DNA of 64,000 nucleotides, taken from assembly GCF_004793975.1 (NCBI RefSeq), contig NZ_SRYB01000023.1:1-64000 (forward strand). The letters are read 5' to 3'. Within the stretch, counting starts at the first letter, position 1, and the number at the start of each line of letters is the position of its first letter. A program made the position numbers and the translations under genes. This DNA is from Lepagella muris. Lineage in GTDB: Bacteria; Bacteroidota; Bacteroidia; Bacteroidales; Muribaculaceae. The notes under the pieces are model-generated. The model made no database searches. It was not told the origin of the DNA and worked only from the letters and a program-made list of their open reading frames with translations. Below, in pieces: positions 35,094 to 43,998 of this stretch.

Positions 35094-38000
35094 TTAGAAA
35101 TCAAGGCTAAGACCGAAAGAGAAGGTCTTTGCGATAGGATAGGAAGATCCGGATTTCATTGTAGACACTTCAAGCGACTCCGGGTCCATCACCTTCGACA
35201 TCTTCGTCCAAGTGAAGAGGTTTTCCGCAGAGAAGAATAGGCGCAGTTTCTCGCAATAGAACTTGCGTGTGAGGTTCTGCGGGAGGGTATATCCGATCTG
35301 AAGATTCTTCAGACGCATGTATGAAGCGTTCTGGAGATAGCGCGTCTGAATCTCACGGTTCTTATTGGTGTAGTATAAAGGACGAGCATAATATGCGTCT
35401 TGATTTTCACCAAGGAGGCTGTTCTCATCACGCCAGTAGTCAAGATGCTCTTTCAGGAATATTGATTCCCAACGTCCGCCACTTGTCGCGCCCCAGAATA
35501 CGGCACTCTTTCCGCCTGTGCCTTGACCACCGTTCGGATCAAAGTAATAGTCGCGTTTAAGCACTCCTTGGAAGAACAGTGTGAGGTCGATACCTTTCCA
35601 TTCGCCGTAGAGATTAAGGCCAAAACGGTATCTGGGCTGACTGTTGCCGATAATCTTAAGGTCGCCGAGGTCATCCTTGGTTGTGCCCTTTGTGATTTTT
35701 CCGTCGCCGTCAATATCGGCATACATCATGTCGCCACCTTGCCAGTTTGAGCCGATTGCATCCTGATTGACTTTCGACAGATGGTCTGCCATCTGTGCAT
35801 CATCACGAGCCACGCCGATAGTAGTGAGACCGTAGATATTCCCTACGACCATATTCTCGATATATTTGCTGATATAATTCTCGGCATTTGGATATTTGGT
35901 GATCTTTGTCTGGTCGTCAGAAAGATTCAGTTTTGCAGAGTAGTTGAAATCCCCTACATGGTCACGCCAGCCGATCTGAAGTTCCCAGCCGTAAGTGCGC
36001 ATTGCGAGAGAGTTCTCTTTAGGCACTGCCGCACCGAGCACAGCGGGATAAGTCACCGGAGGACCTACCATATCCTTGTTGTTACGCCAGAAATAGTCGA
36101 AAGATGCAGTCAGTCGGTAATTGAAAGCCGATACGTCCACACCGAGGTTGGTGTTACGGATTTTCTCCCATGTCAGGTTGGGGTCAATCAGGGCGGGGAA
36201 CCATGACGTGTTAGGTTTGCTTCCATTTACAAGCCAAGTGTTGCCTTGATTTTCAACTCCCATGACACGATATGTAGGATACCAGCTGTTGGTATTCTGG
36301 TTGGCGAGCTGACCGTATGATCCACGTATTTTGAAGGCGGGTACCCATTCGGAGATCTGCTCCCAGAATTTCTCGCGGTCAACATTCCAACCCACAGAGA
36401 ATGACGGAGACCATACCCAACGGTGTTCAGCGCGGAAACGAGATGACCCGTCATATCGTATATTCCCTTCAAACAGATATTTCCCGTCATAGTCGTAGTT
36501 GATACGCCCGAAGAAGCCGGTAGTGCGCCATTTCTGATAAGCACCTCCGATGCCGTAGCTCTCTTGGCTTGAAGTCAGGTCAAGCACGGGGAGATCCTCC
36601 ACCAGCATATCGTTGCGGTTAGCACTGAGATTGCGGTATTTGAAGTCTTCAGCCTGGAAACCTACGAGCACTTTGAAATTGTGCATATCCTTTATGCTGA
36701 AGTTATAGTCGGAGAAGAGGTTGTAGTTTAGGTAAGTGGAACGATATGAGTATTCCGATACGTTGGAATCCTTTCCTGAGTCAAAAGCGAGGTGAACGCT
36801 CTCATGACTAAGCCCCTCAAGGTCATCGGCATCATGTGCATATACCGGCTTTGAATCTTGGTGAGTCCAGTCGTTGTTTACGCGGGCGTTAAACTCACCT
36901 GTGATGTTCCACCCTGAAATCGGATTGATGATAAGTTTGAACTGGTTGGTGAAGGCATCATTCTGTTCTGTGTGCTCGCCACCGTTTTCAAGGTGCTCGA
37001 TATAGTTGTAGTCGGCAGCGATGTATCCGTTGGGGTCATACTTGGGGTTTGTCGGCGGCAGACGGCGTATCACCTTCTCATAGAATCCGCCTGTCATGAT
37101 TGTCGGGCGGTCATACTCGGTGCGTATCCAGCGGCTCGTGTACTGTGCGGTCAACCAGGGATATAGTTTTGCGTTCACTTTACCCATAATAGAGTAGCGG
37201 TCATACTTGTCGTTACCATATTTAAGGAAACCGCCCTGATCGAGGAAGTTGCCGGAGAAATAGTAAGTCACCTTGTCGTTGCCACCGTTGAGAGTCACGT
37301 TATGCTCCTGAGCGAAGGCAGTCTTCTTGTAAAGCTCGTCGATCCAGTTGACGTTGGCAAACGTGCCGCTGCACTCGCCTGTACCCCAGCGACGGCTTGA
37401 GCCGTCCCATTTGTTCTCATAGATATAATTGTCGCTCTTTCCGGTGTAATAGTCATACGCCTGATTCACGAAATCCTCCTCAAACTCCAGTTTATTGGAG
37501 GTGTAGCGTTGCACATCGTTGAGATAGTTGATGTATTCCCATGAGTCCATCATGCTCATCGGGGTGAGGGGCTGGTTGAAGCGGAAGGAGTTGCTGTAAT
37601 GTATTGCAGTTTTTCCTGAAGAACCACTCTTTGTAGTGATAAGGATTACGCCGAAAGGTGCGCGCGAACCGTAGATAGATGATGCGGCAGCATCCTTTAG
37701 CACAGAAATGCTCTCGATATCGGCGGGGTTCAGTGTGTTCATGTCACCCTCCATTCCATCGATAAGGATAAGAGGCGAGCCGTTGGAGCCGTCGCCGATT
37801 GTAGCCATACCACGCACGTTGACCGACTTGCTTGCGTTCAGCTCACCGCCGCTTGACGAGTTGGAGATGTTGAGACCCGGGATTACACCCTGTAAGGCAG
37901 CGGCTGCATTCTGCACCGGTCTGCCGGCAATGTCCTTTGCCGTTGCTACGCCTACGGCGCCGGTCAGGTTGACTTTCTTCTGGGTCGCGAAACCTACGAC

Positions 38001-38354
38001 CACCACATCGTTGAGCGTGCTTGCGCTATCTTTAAGGTGTATTTCCACAGGTTCCCCCGGTTTTACGGTGAGTTTCTGAGGCTCACACCCGATATAGGTG
38101 ATCTCAAGTTCAAGAGGTTTTGATGAATTGATAGTGAATACACCATCAACATCAGTGACGACAGCTTTTACATTTTTGTCGGTAGGTCGAACAGTGGCTC
38201 CGATTGCCACTTCACCCATCGCGTCGTAGACAGTGCCTGACACGATGCCGGCATCTCCGGGAGCGGCATACGCCTTGCCGGAGAGGAACGCGGTCACTGC
38301 GATTAGCAGCATTGCCGTGATCCGTTTTAGATTTGTTAGGTAGGATTGTTTCAT
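35094..38354 (-). CDS. SusC/RagA-family TonB-dependent receptor (GH16 locus)
   Basis: 1086 aa. Signal peptide about 1-30 (AYAAPGD), carboxypeptidase-regulatory-like domain (GTVYDAMGEVAIGATV, VTDVDGVF), plug with VNVRGMATIGDGSNGSPLILIDG and SVLKDAAASSIYGSRAPFGVILITTKSG, then a 22-strand-type barrel ending in Phe. First gene of the operon susC-susD-CBM-GH16 and divergent from the hybrid two-component regulator at 38647, which is the usual arrangement for a locus controlled by such a regulator. Confidence 0.95.
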   Translation of the reverse strand: MKQSYLTNLKRITAMLLIAVTAFLSGKAYAAPGDAGIVSGTVYDAMGEVAIGATVRPTDKNVKAVVTDVDGVFTINSSKPLELEITYIGCEPQKLTVKPGEPVEIHLKDSASTLNDVVVVGFATQKKVNLTGAVGVATAKDIAGRPVQNAAAALQGVIPGLNISNSSSGGELNASKSVNVRGMATIGDGSNGSPLILIDGMEGDMNTLNPADIESISVLKDAAASSIYGSRAPFGVILITTKSGSSGKTAIHYSNSFRFNQPLTPMSMMDSWEYINYLNDVQRYTSNKLEFEEDFVNQAYDYYTGKSDNYIYENKWDGSSRRWGTGECSGTFANVNWIDELYKKTAFAQEHNVTLNGGNDKVTYYFSGNFLDQGGFLKYGNDKYDRYSIMGKVNAKLYPWLTAQYTSRWIRTEYDRPTIMTGGFYEKVIRRLPPTNPKYDPNGYIAADYNYIEHLENGGEHTEQNDAFTNQFKLIINPISGWNITGEFNARVNNDWTHQDSKPVYAHDADDLEGLSHESVHLAFDSGKDSNVSEYSYRSTYLNYNLFSDYNFSIKDMHNFKVLVGFQAEDFKYRNLSANRNDMLVEDLPVLDLTSSQESYGIGGAYQKWRTTGFFGRINYDYDGKYLFEGNIRYDGSSRFRAEHRWVWSPSFSVGWNVDREKFWEQISEWVPAFKIRGSYGQLANQNTNSWYPTYRVMGVENQGNTWLVNGSKPNTSWFPALIDPNLTWEKIRNTNLGVDVSAFNYRLTASFDYFWRNNKDMVGPPVTYPAVLGAAVPKENSLAMRTYGWELQIGWRDHVGDFNYSAKLNLSDDQTKITKYPNAENYISKYIENMVVGNIYGLTTIGVARDDAQMADHLSKVNQDAIGSNWQGGDMMYADIDGDGKITKGTTKDDLGDLKIIGNSQPRYRFGLNLYGEWKGIDLTLFFQGVLKRDYYFDPNGGQGTGGKSAVFWGATSGGRWESIFLKEHLDYWRDENSLLGENQDAYYARPLYYTNKNREIQTRYLQNASYMRLKNLQIGYTLPQNLTRKFYCEKLRLFFSAENLFTWTKMSKVMDPESLEVSTMKSGSSYPIAKTFSFGLSLDF

Positions 38355-38438
38355 GAGTTTATCGGTTTTTGATAATAAAGTCGAAGTTTAAGTGGGTCGG
38401 TTGTTATGTCGGACTGCTGTGTGGCTCCGATTCGGCTG

Positions 38439-38446
38439 CAAAGTTA
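38439..38446 (-). promoter_or_regulatory. -7 box of the GH16-locus operon
   Basis: TAACTTTG on the minus strand, about 85 bp upstream of the susC start. No good -33 element is seen, as expected for an activator-dependent promoter controlled by the divergent regulator. Confidence 0.45.
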
Positions 38447-38594
38447 TTAAGCGTAATGGTGAATTGTCGGGGTGATTTTCAGAAAAAATGGGACTATTTT
38501 CTGAAAAGGGGGTGGTTTTGTGGATAAATGGCAGGTGGATGTTAAGAAATACAGATTACTACCTTTTATGTATCAAAAACAGGTTGTAGTCCGG

Positions 38595-38625
38595 TTTGTA
38601 GTCTCCCGAAGAGTCTCTAATTTTG
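38595..38625 (+). promoter_or_regulatory. promoter of the hybrid two-component regulator
   Basis: TTTG (38595-38598), 19-bp spacer, TAATTTTG (38618-38625): both elements match the Bacteroides -33/-7 consensus. It places the transcript start near 38632, which argues for the ATG at 38647 rather than the TTG at 38623. Confidence 0.7.
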
Positions 38626-38646
38626 TATGATAAAAAAAGACAGACC

Positions 38647-41600
38647 ATGAGAATGCTAAAAATCATTGTTCTCTTACTTAGTTTTCTCTCCTTTTCAGCC
38701 CAAGGATCTTCACAGGCATCTTTTCCCACATATTTCAAGGAAGTGTCGTCTGCCGATGGACTTCCCGATAATTCTGTCAATGTCGTGACAGAGGATCACT
38801 ATGGGAGTATATGGGTGGGGACCTGGAATGGTCTTGCCCGTTTTGATGGTAGGGATGTGGAGGTATTCCGTCATTCAGAATCAGACACCACTTCTCTCCA
38901 TAATAATATGGTGAGGGCACTTTATCCATATAAGGGGGGCATATTTGTTGGAAGTGATTATGGTCTGGATTTCTATTCCTTCGGAGACGGCAGATTTATG
39001 CGTTGTGGCGTGTCGGATGGCACGGAATCCTCATCGCGTCCGCTGACTGTACGCATCAGTCGACTTTGTGAAAGCGGAGGGTATCTTTTCGCAGTTACGT
39101 CAGATGGTGATATCCTCAGATATGACCCCACCACGCATGTCAGTGGCGCCTATACATTCAAGCGGCTACCTCGTGACACGGGAAGAAGATATGCCGATAT
39201 GTGTCGAGGGGGGAGTGGTAGGCTTCTCGCATTGTCAAACGACGGGATCACCGTGTTTGACCGCACGGGAGAGATAGAGATAACGATGAACCGGATGCCG
39301 TTCAAGTTCAGCCATAATCTCAATATCTTCTGCGACACGCTCCGCAATGAAGTCTATGTGGGTGGGGGCATAGGGGAGAGATCGGTGTCATTTGTCATGG
39401 ATGACAAGCGTGGCAGTCTTAGGGAGAATTCGGAATCATACATTCCCTCGGATCTTATGGCAACCATTCTTGATAATGATGGCAACGTGGTGTTTGCCAC
39501 AGATGGCGGTGGAGTCGTAGTCAAGCGCACAGATGGGGATATGGATAGTTTCACTCCGGGAAATTCCACACTTTTGGCAGACGTGATCTATTCTCTTTAT
39601 TGCGACCGTAGAGGGAATCTCTGGTGTGGCAGCTATCGTCGTGGGTTATTTCTAATGTCATCGGAACTTAACCGCTGTAGGGTGTATGACATCCGTTCGG
39701 CGATATCGTCGTTCAATATAGTCACTGGAATGGTAAAGATAGGTTCAAAGATGTATCTGACCCTTGACGGCGGTGGACTTGACATATATGATGTCAATAC
39801 GGGGGAAAGGATAAACAGGAACAGCGGTAATTCAGAGATACCGGGGAATAATGTCACGTCGCTTGTCAGAGATGGCGACCGCCTGTGGATGACGGTATAT
39901 TCCCACGGGCTTGTGGAATATGACATAGCGGGTGATTCGTTTGTATGCCATAGACTCGATGAGAGGGTGGAGCCGGGAAATCTTGTCTGGACCCTGGCGG
40001 ACGACGGCTACGGGCATATCATTGTCGGGGGTAGATACCTTCATAGCTTCGATAAGGCTTCCGGCAGCTTCCGAGAGTTGCTTCCCGGCGAGGAAATTGA
40101 TGTGATGAGCATAGTCAGGCGCGAAGAGGGGATCTGGGTCGGGAGCCGTCTGAAAGGGGCATTCCTGTTTTCGCCGGGCGATTGCCGGGTGGTGGGTCGC
40201 TGGTCGGATTTTTCGGAGTCTGGGACTAAGGTGCCTTCACATTGTGTGGAATGTATTTATCCTGACAGCAAAGGGAGGATATGGCTCTCTCTCGGGAATG
40301 CCGGGCTATGCAGCATGAGTAGCGGGGATCCGAAGGGGGAAGTGCGGTTTTACGGCTCTTCCGACGGACTTTCGGAGACAAGGGTGAGAAGTATCGTGGA
40401 GGATCCGGACGGGAATCTATGGCTTGGCACAGTCAACGGTCTGTTTCGCTACATACGCAGCCAGGATAGGTTTGTAAAAGTGCAGGGAGCACGTATCCCG
40501 GGAGAATATACATCAAACGCTGCTGCGCTTATTGACGGGGAGATCTTTATGGGGACTATCTCCGGACTTGTCTCCCTTCCTTATTCATACATGGAGAGAA
40601 GGATGCCGATGCTCCCCACGTTGATTTCCCGTATAGATATTTTAGGGGCAGGTGAGCGACGCATCCCTCTCTATGGCACGGGACACGGGCGAGTGGATCT
40701 GGCATCGGATGAGGATTTTTTTACGGTATCATTCTCTGTGCCTGAGATGACTCATCCTGACAACATACAGATAGAATGTTTTCTTGAGGGGTTTGACCAG
40801 AGATGGCGCAACGTCACTGACACGCGCCGCGCCACCTATACGAATGTGCCTCCCGGAGAATACGTGCTGAAAGTGCGTCATGCTGAGGCTGATGGAGAGT
40901 GGCGCGACGAGGAGAGAATGACGATAGTTGTAAGGTATCCGTGGTATCTTTCCGTATGGGCTCTTGTGTTGTGGGGGCTTCTTGCGTCGGGAATAATCAT
41001 AACGGTGTGGCGTCTGCGTAAGCACTACGTGGTGCAGCGGGAGAAGGCTGCGGAGGCACAGCGTGAAAAAGAGAATGAGCGGAGACTCACAGAGGCTAAG
41101 CTCGATTTCTTCGCCGGCATATCTCATGAGTTGCGCACCCCCTGCTTCCTTATCTCTGCACAAATAGAAGAGATCGTCAATTCCGGCAGCGGCACTGTAA
41201 GTGTCGGGGCATTGAAGGGCATCTATCGCAATTCGTTGAAACTTAACAAACTTATAGGTAACGTGATGGATATCCGAAAGATGGAGACTGGCAATCTGAA
41301 TCTTCTGGCAAGGGATACCGACGTCACCGCCCTCTTGCGGAGCCTGATGCCTGATTATGAGGGGTTATGTCGGCAGAAAGGACTGTATCTCAAGTTTGAC
41401 CTCCCCAATGAGCCGCTTCTTGCTCGGATTGATCCGGATAAGATAGAGTTCATAATGACCAATCTGATAACGAATGCCTATAAGTACACGCCGTCGGGAA
41501 AGGGGGGCGTGACGGTGAGCCTCACTAAAGACGACAGCTGTTTCGTGATAAAGGTCAATGATACCGGCATAGGCATAGTGAAGGATATGCAGGAGGCTAT

Positions 41601-41829
41601 CTTTAACCCATTCTTCCGCACGGAGCGGGGGAGAAAGGAGAGTGTTGGTGACGGCATCGGTCTGTCGTTTGTCAGGAAATTGGTTGAACTTCATGACGGG
41701 GAGATCTCGGTAGAGAGTGAAGTGAATGTGGGTACGACATTTATTGTAAAAATTCCATTAGATAACAAACTGAATATCAGAAAATTGAAATCGGGGGGGG
41801 GTAGTGCTGCCGGAAGAGACTCCGGATGA
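38647..41829 (+). CDS. hybrid two-component regulator, sensor and kinase part (frame broken at G9)
   Basis: 1060 aa from the ATG at 38647. Signal peptide about 1-23, about 14 propeller repeats (for example GSIWVGTWNGLARFDG, GNLWLGTVNGLFRY), a Y_Y_Y domain (about 700-760), one membrane segment (about 765-787), HisKA with phospho-acceptor His827 (SHELRTP) and a HATPase domain (NLITNAYKYTP, VNDTGIGI, GDGIGLSFVRKL). It senses a glycan fragment in the periplasm. At a run of nine G (41793-41801) the frame runs out to TGA at 41827. Removing one G joins it in frame to the receiver-AraC part at 41804. As written, the kinase lacks its receiver and DNA-binding output. Confidence 0.9.
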   Translation: MRMLKIIVLLLSFLSFSAQGSSQASFPTYFKEVSSADGLPDNSVNVVTEDHYGSIWVGTWNGLARFDGRDVEVFRHSESDTTSLHNNMVRALYPYKGGIFVGSDYGLDFYSFGDGRFMRCGVSDGTESSSRPLTVRISRLCESGGYLFAVTSDGDILRYDPTTHVSGAYTFKRLPRDTGRRYADMCRGGSGRLLALSNDGITVFDRTGEIEITMNRMPFKFSHNLNIFCDTLRNEVYVGGGIGERSVSFVMDDKRGSLRENSESYIPSDLMATILDNDGNVVFATDGGGVVVKRTDGDMDSFTPGNSTLLADVIYSLYCDRRGNLWCGSYRRGLFLMSSELNRCRVYDIRSAISSFNIVTGMVKIGSKMYLTLDGGGLDIYDVNTGERINRNSGNSEIPGNNVTSLVRDGDRLWMTVYSHGLVEYDIAGDSFVCHRLDERVEPGNLVWTLADDGYGHIIVGGRYLHSFDKASGSFRELLPGEEIDVMSIVRREEGIWVGSRLKGAFLFSPGDCRVVGRWSDFSESGTKVPSHCVECIYPDSKGRIWLSLGNAGLCSMSSGDPKGEVRFYGSSDGLSETRVRSIVEDPDGNLWLGTVNGLFRYIRSQDRFVKVQGARIPGEYTSNAAALIDGEIFMGTISGLVSLPYSYMERRMPMLPTLISRIDILGAGERRIPLYGTGHGRVDLASDEDFFTVSFSVPEMTHPDNIQIECFLEGFDQRWRNVTDTRRATYTNVPPGEYVLKVRHAEADGEWRDEERMTIVVRYPWYLSVWALVLWGLLASGIIITVWRLRKHYVVQREKAAEAQREKENERRLTEAKLDFFAGISHELRTPCFLISAQIEEIVNSGSGTVSVGALKGIYRNSLKLNKLIGNVMDIRKMETGNLNLLARDTDVTALLRSLMPDYEGLCRQKGLYLKFDLPNEPLLARIDPDKIEFIMTNLITNAYKYTPSGKGGVTVSLTKDDSCFVIKVNDTGIGIVKDMQEAIFNPFFRTERGRKESVGDGIGLSFVRKLVELHDGEISVESEVNVGTTFIVKIPLDNKLNIRKLKSGGGSAAGRDSG
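41793..41801 (+). repeat. G9 homopolymer at the kinase-receiver junction
   Basis: Nine G in a row, in the linker between HATPase and receiver domains. With eight G the frame reads through as one protein; with nine it stops 9 codons later. It is the longest G run I noticed in the window. Confidence 0.9.
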
Positions 41830-42658
41830 TGCAGGAGAGACGGTCTCCGGCATTAGCGTGCAAGGGGAGGGAGAGTCGGTAGATATTCAGGATCCGACCG
41901 CCACGCATTCCATTCTGATAGTGGAGGATGATGAGGAGCTGAGAAGAATGCTTTCAAGATCGTTTGGTTCGGATTATAAGGTTAAGGCGGTTGCCACAGG
42001 CGAGGAGGGCATAGAGCTGGGATCGGGTGGACATTATGATATCATACTTACCGACATAATGCTTCCCGGAAAGGATGGTCATGACGTTATCCGTGCTGTG
42101 AAAGGGGAAGGACGCAATGCAGACGTGAAAGTCATAGTGCTGTCGTCATTAAGTTCAGACGACGAGATGCTGCGGGCTTATCAGGAGGGAGCCGACATGT
42201 ATCTGAGTAAACCGATATCGCTCAAGATGCTTCGTCACCATGTTTCTCACCTTCACTCGGAGCAAGATATCTCATTGATGCTCGTATCACCCTCCACGCA
42301 GGCAAGGAATTTTAATCAGGAGGAACGTAAGTTTCTGTTGCGTTGCCGCACGATCATCAATGAGAGCCTTATGGAGGAGGATTTCGGCATAGAGACGCTT
42401 GCCCGGAAGCTTGCGATGAGTCATTCCTCCCTATACAAGAAGATTAAGGGTTTGACTGGGGTTTCGATCATAGAGTTCATCAACGAGTATAAGATCTGTA
42501 AGGCGGTGGCATTATTCCGACAGGGTATGACGAATGTCCAGACAGTGGGTGAGATGTGTGGTTTCCGCGATATAAAGACCTTTCGTGAGGCATTCAAGAA
42601 GCGGATGAACATGCCCCCCAAGCAATTCATCCAAAGCCTATCACGCGATGACAGCTAA
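41804..42658 (+). CDS. hybrid two-component regulator, receiver and AraC-type output part
   Basis: 284 aa if started at the GTG at 41804, but more likely the C-terminal part of the protein beginning at 38647. Receiver domain (about 35-150) with acidic pocket Glu41-Asp42-Asp43, phospho-acceptor Asp84 (ILTDIMLPGKDG) and YLSKPIS; then an AraC-family double helix-turn-helix (about 180-280; LARKLAMSHSSLYKKIKGLTG, GEMCGFRDIKTFREAFKKR). In intact regulators of this class this part binds the promoter of the neighbouring susC operon. No ribosome site or promoter is apparent for independent translation. Confidence 0.88.
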   Translation: MLPEETPDDAGETVSGISVQGEGESVDIQDPTATHSILIVEDDEELRRMLSRSFGSDYKVKAVATGEEGIELGSGGHYDIILTDIMLPGKDGHDVIRAVKGEGRNADVKVIVLSSLSSDDEMLRAYQEGADMYLSKPISLKMLRHHVSHLHSEQDISLMLVSPSTQARNFNQEERKFLLRCRTIINESLMEEDFGIETLARKLAMSHSSLYKKIKGLTGVSIIEFINEYKICKAVALFRQGMTNVQTVGEMCGFRDIKTFREAFKKRMNMPPKQFIQSLSRDDS

Positions 42659-42815
42659 AAAAACTTCGTTTCAATCTTGTCATCCCCTTTCTGACTCTCA
42701 AGTACGGTGGGAAGGAGCTGCTGACGATGCACGGTCTGGGTCACCTCGACTTCGGTCCGCGTCACCTCTACCCTGCACTCAGTCTCTTCACGCAGCCTGA
42801 TATAAAGAGTGAGGA

Positions 42816-43979
42816 CTATCCTGGGATGTCGCGGAAGGGTGGCTTTGTGGGGGGGATGGGGTAGTGGAGAAGGGGTTGGAGGATGGATTGGAGGGTGTCG
42901 GGTTTCTCGTAGGGATTGCCGCAGTGGCGTGCCTGCTCTCGGAAAGTGTCGGAGAGCACTCTTTCAAGTCCTGCGGTGATCTCTTCCTCCGTCACCCCAC
43001 AGTTTATCACGGAATCCCCTTGTGCACGCCCTTTCTGGCGGTCGCCGATGTTGAGGGTTGGTATGCCGAATGAAGGAGCCTCGATAAGTCCACTTGAAGA
43101 ATTGCCTACAGCTGCAGCGGCATGACGTAATGCCGAGTAATATTTCAGCCTTCCCAAAGATGCCACCGCCTTCACGCTTTCCGGTCTTGATTGCGCCCAT
43201 TGGCGTATCATTGTCGCCACGGTGCGTCCCCCCGTGTCGGAATTCGGCATGGTGAAGAGCACTCTCCATCCCTTGGCTATGATCTTGTCGAGAGAGGAAA
43301 GAAGTGCGGAGGTCTGACGTTCTTCCTCGCCGGGCTGGGTGGTCACGGGATGGAACGTAGCCACGACATACTTTTCACCGAGTCTGAAATCGATTGCTTT
43401 CTCCAATTCCTGTAGCGGCAGACCCTTCTCCTCGCGTATGGATTGCGCACCGAGAGAGCCTACATGAAACACGCGGTCAGGCTCCTCACCCATCTGGATT
43501 ATACGTCGGGCGTATAGTTCGGTTGAGGTGAAATGCAGTGATGAGAGTTTGGTGATGGCATGGCGTATGCAATCATCGTAAGCCCCTTCCGTAGTCTCCC
43601 CACCGTATAGGTGAGCCACAGGTATGCGGAAAATAAGGGCTGCTGAGGCGGCAGCAAGCATCTCATACCTGTCGCCGAGAATCACGGCAAGGTCGGGACG
43701 CAGTCGCTCAAAGGCATCTGCCATACCGATCTGGGTCAGTCCCATCGACTTGACCGTGGCAGCTGGGGAATCGCCGGAGAGAAGGGAGTCTATCCTCGCA
43801 TCCACGTCAAACCCGTCGGCGATAATCTCATTTACCGTCATGCCATACTCCTGAGAGAGGTGCATGTTGGTGGCTATCACTTGCAGCTGTGCGTCGTCAG
43901 ACTCCTTCACGGCTCTCATAAGAGGCACCATTATGCCGTAGTCGGCACGTGTGCCGGTGATGAAACAGATCTTTCTCAT
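42816..43979 (-). CDS. neuC: UDP-N-acetylglucosamine 2-epimerase (hydrolysing), NeuC type
   Basis: 387 aa from the ATG at 43979 (MRKICFITGTRADYG); the frame extends to 44009 but the family start is at 43979. GT-B-fold epimerase with VIATNMHLSQEYG, VILGDRYEMLAAA, HLYGGETTEGAYDD, HFTSTELYARRI and GNSSSGLIEAPSFGIPTLNIGDRQKGR, the pattern of NeuC and LegG-like enzymes. It makes N-acetylmannosamine (or a related 2,4-diacetamido sugar) for NeuB. About 19 bp after neuB. The C-terminal tail is proline-rich and includes a C7 run. Confidence 0.9.
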   Translation of the reverse strand: MRKICFITGTRADYGIMVPLMRAVKESDDAQLQVIATNMHLSQEYGMTVNEIIADGFDVDARIDSLLSGDSPAATVKSMGLTQIGMADAFERLRPDLAVILGDRYEMLAAASAALIFRIPVAHLYGGETTEGAYDDCIRHAITKLSSLHFTSTELYARRIIQMGEEPDRVFHVGSLGAQSIREEKGLPLQELEKAIDFRLGEKYVVATFHPVTTQPGEEERQTSALLSSLDKIIAKGWRVLFTMPNSDTGGRTVATMIRQWAQSRPESVKAVASLGRLKYYSALRHAAAAVGNSSSGLIEAPSFGIPTLNIGDRQKGRAQGDSVINCGVTEEEITAGLERVLSDTFREQARHCGNPYEKPDTLQSILQPLLHYPIPPTKPPFRDIPG

Positions 43980-43998
43980 TATAGGTGGTGATAGTGGG

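Noticed and set aside
41804..42658. Independent response regulator gene
   Set aside because: GTG start lies directly after the G9 run, without promoter or ribosome site, and the domain order with the preceding kinase is that of one fused regulator.
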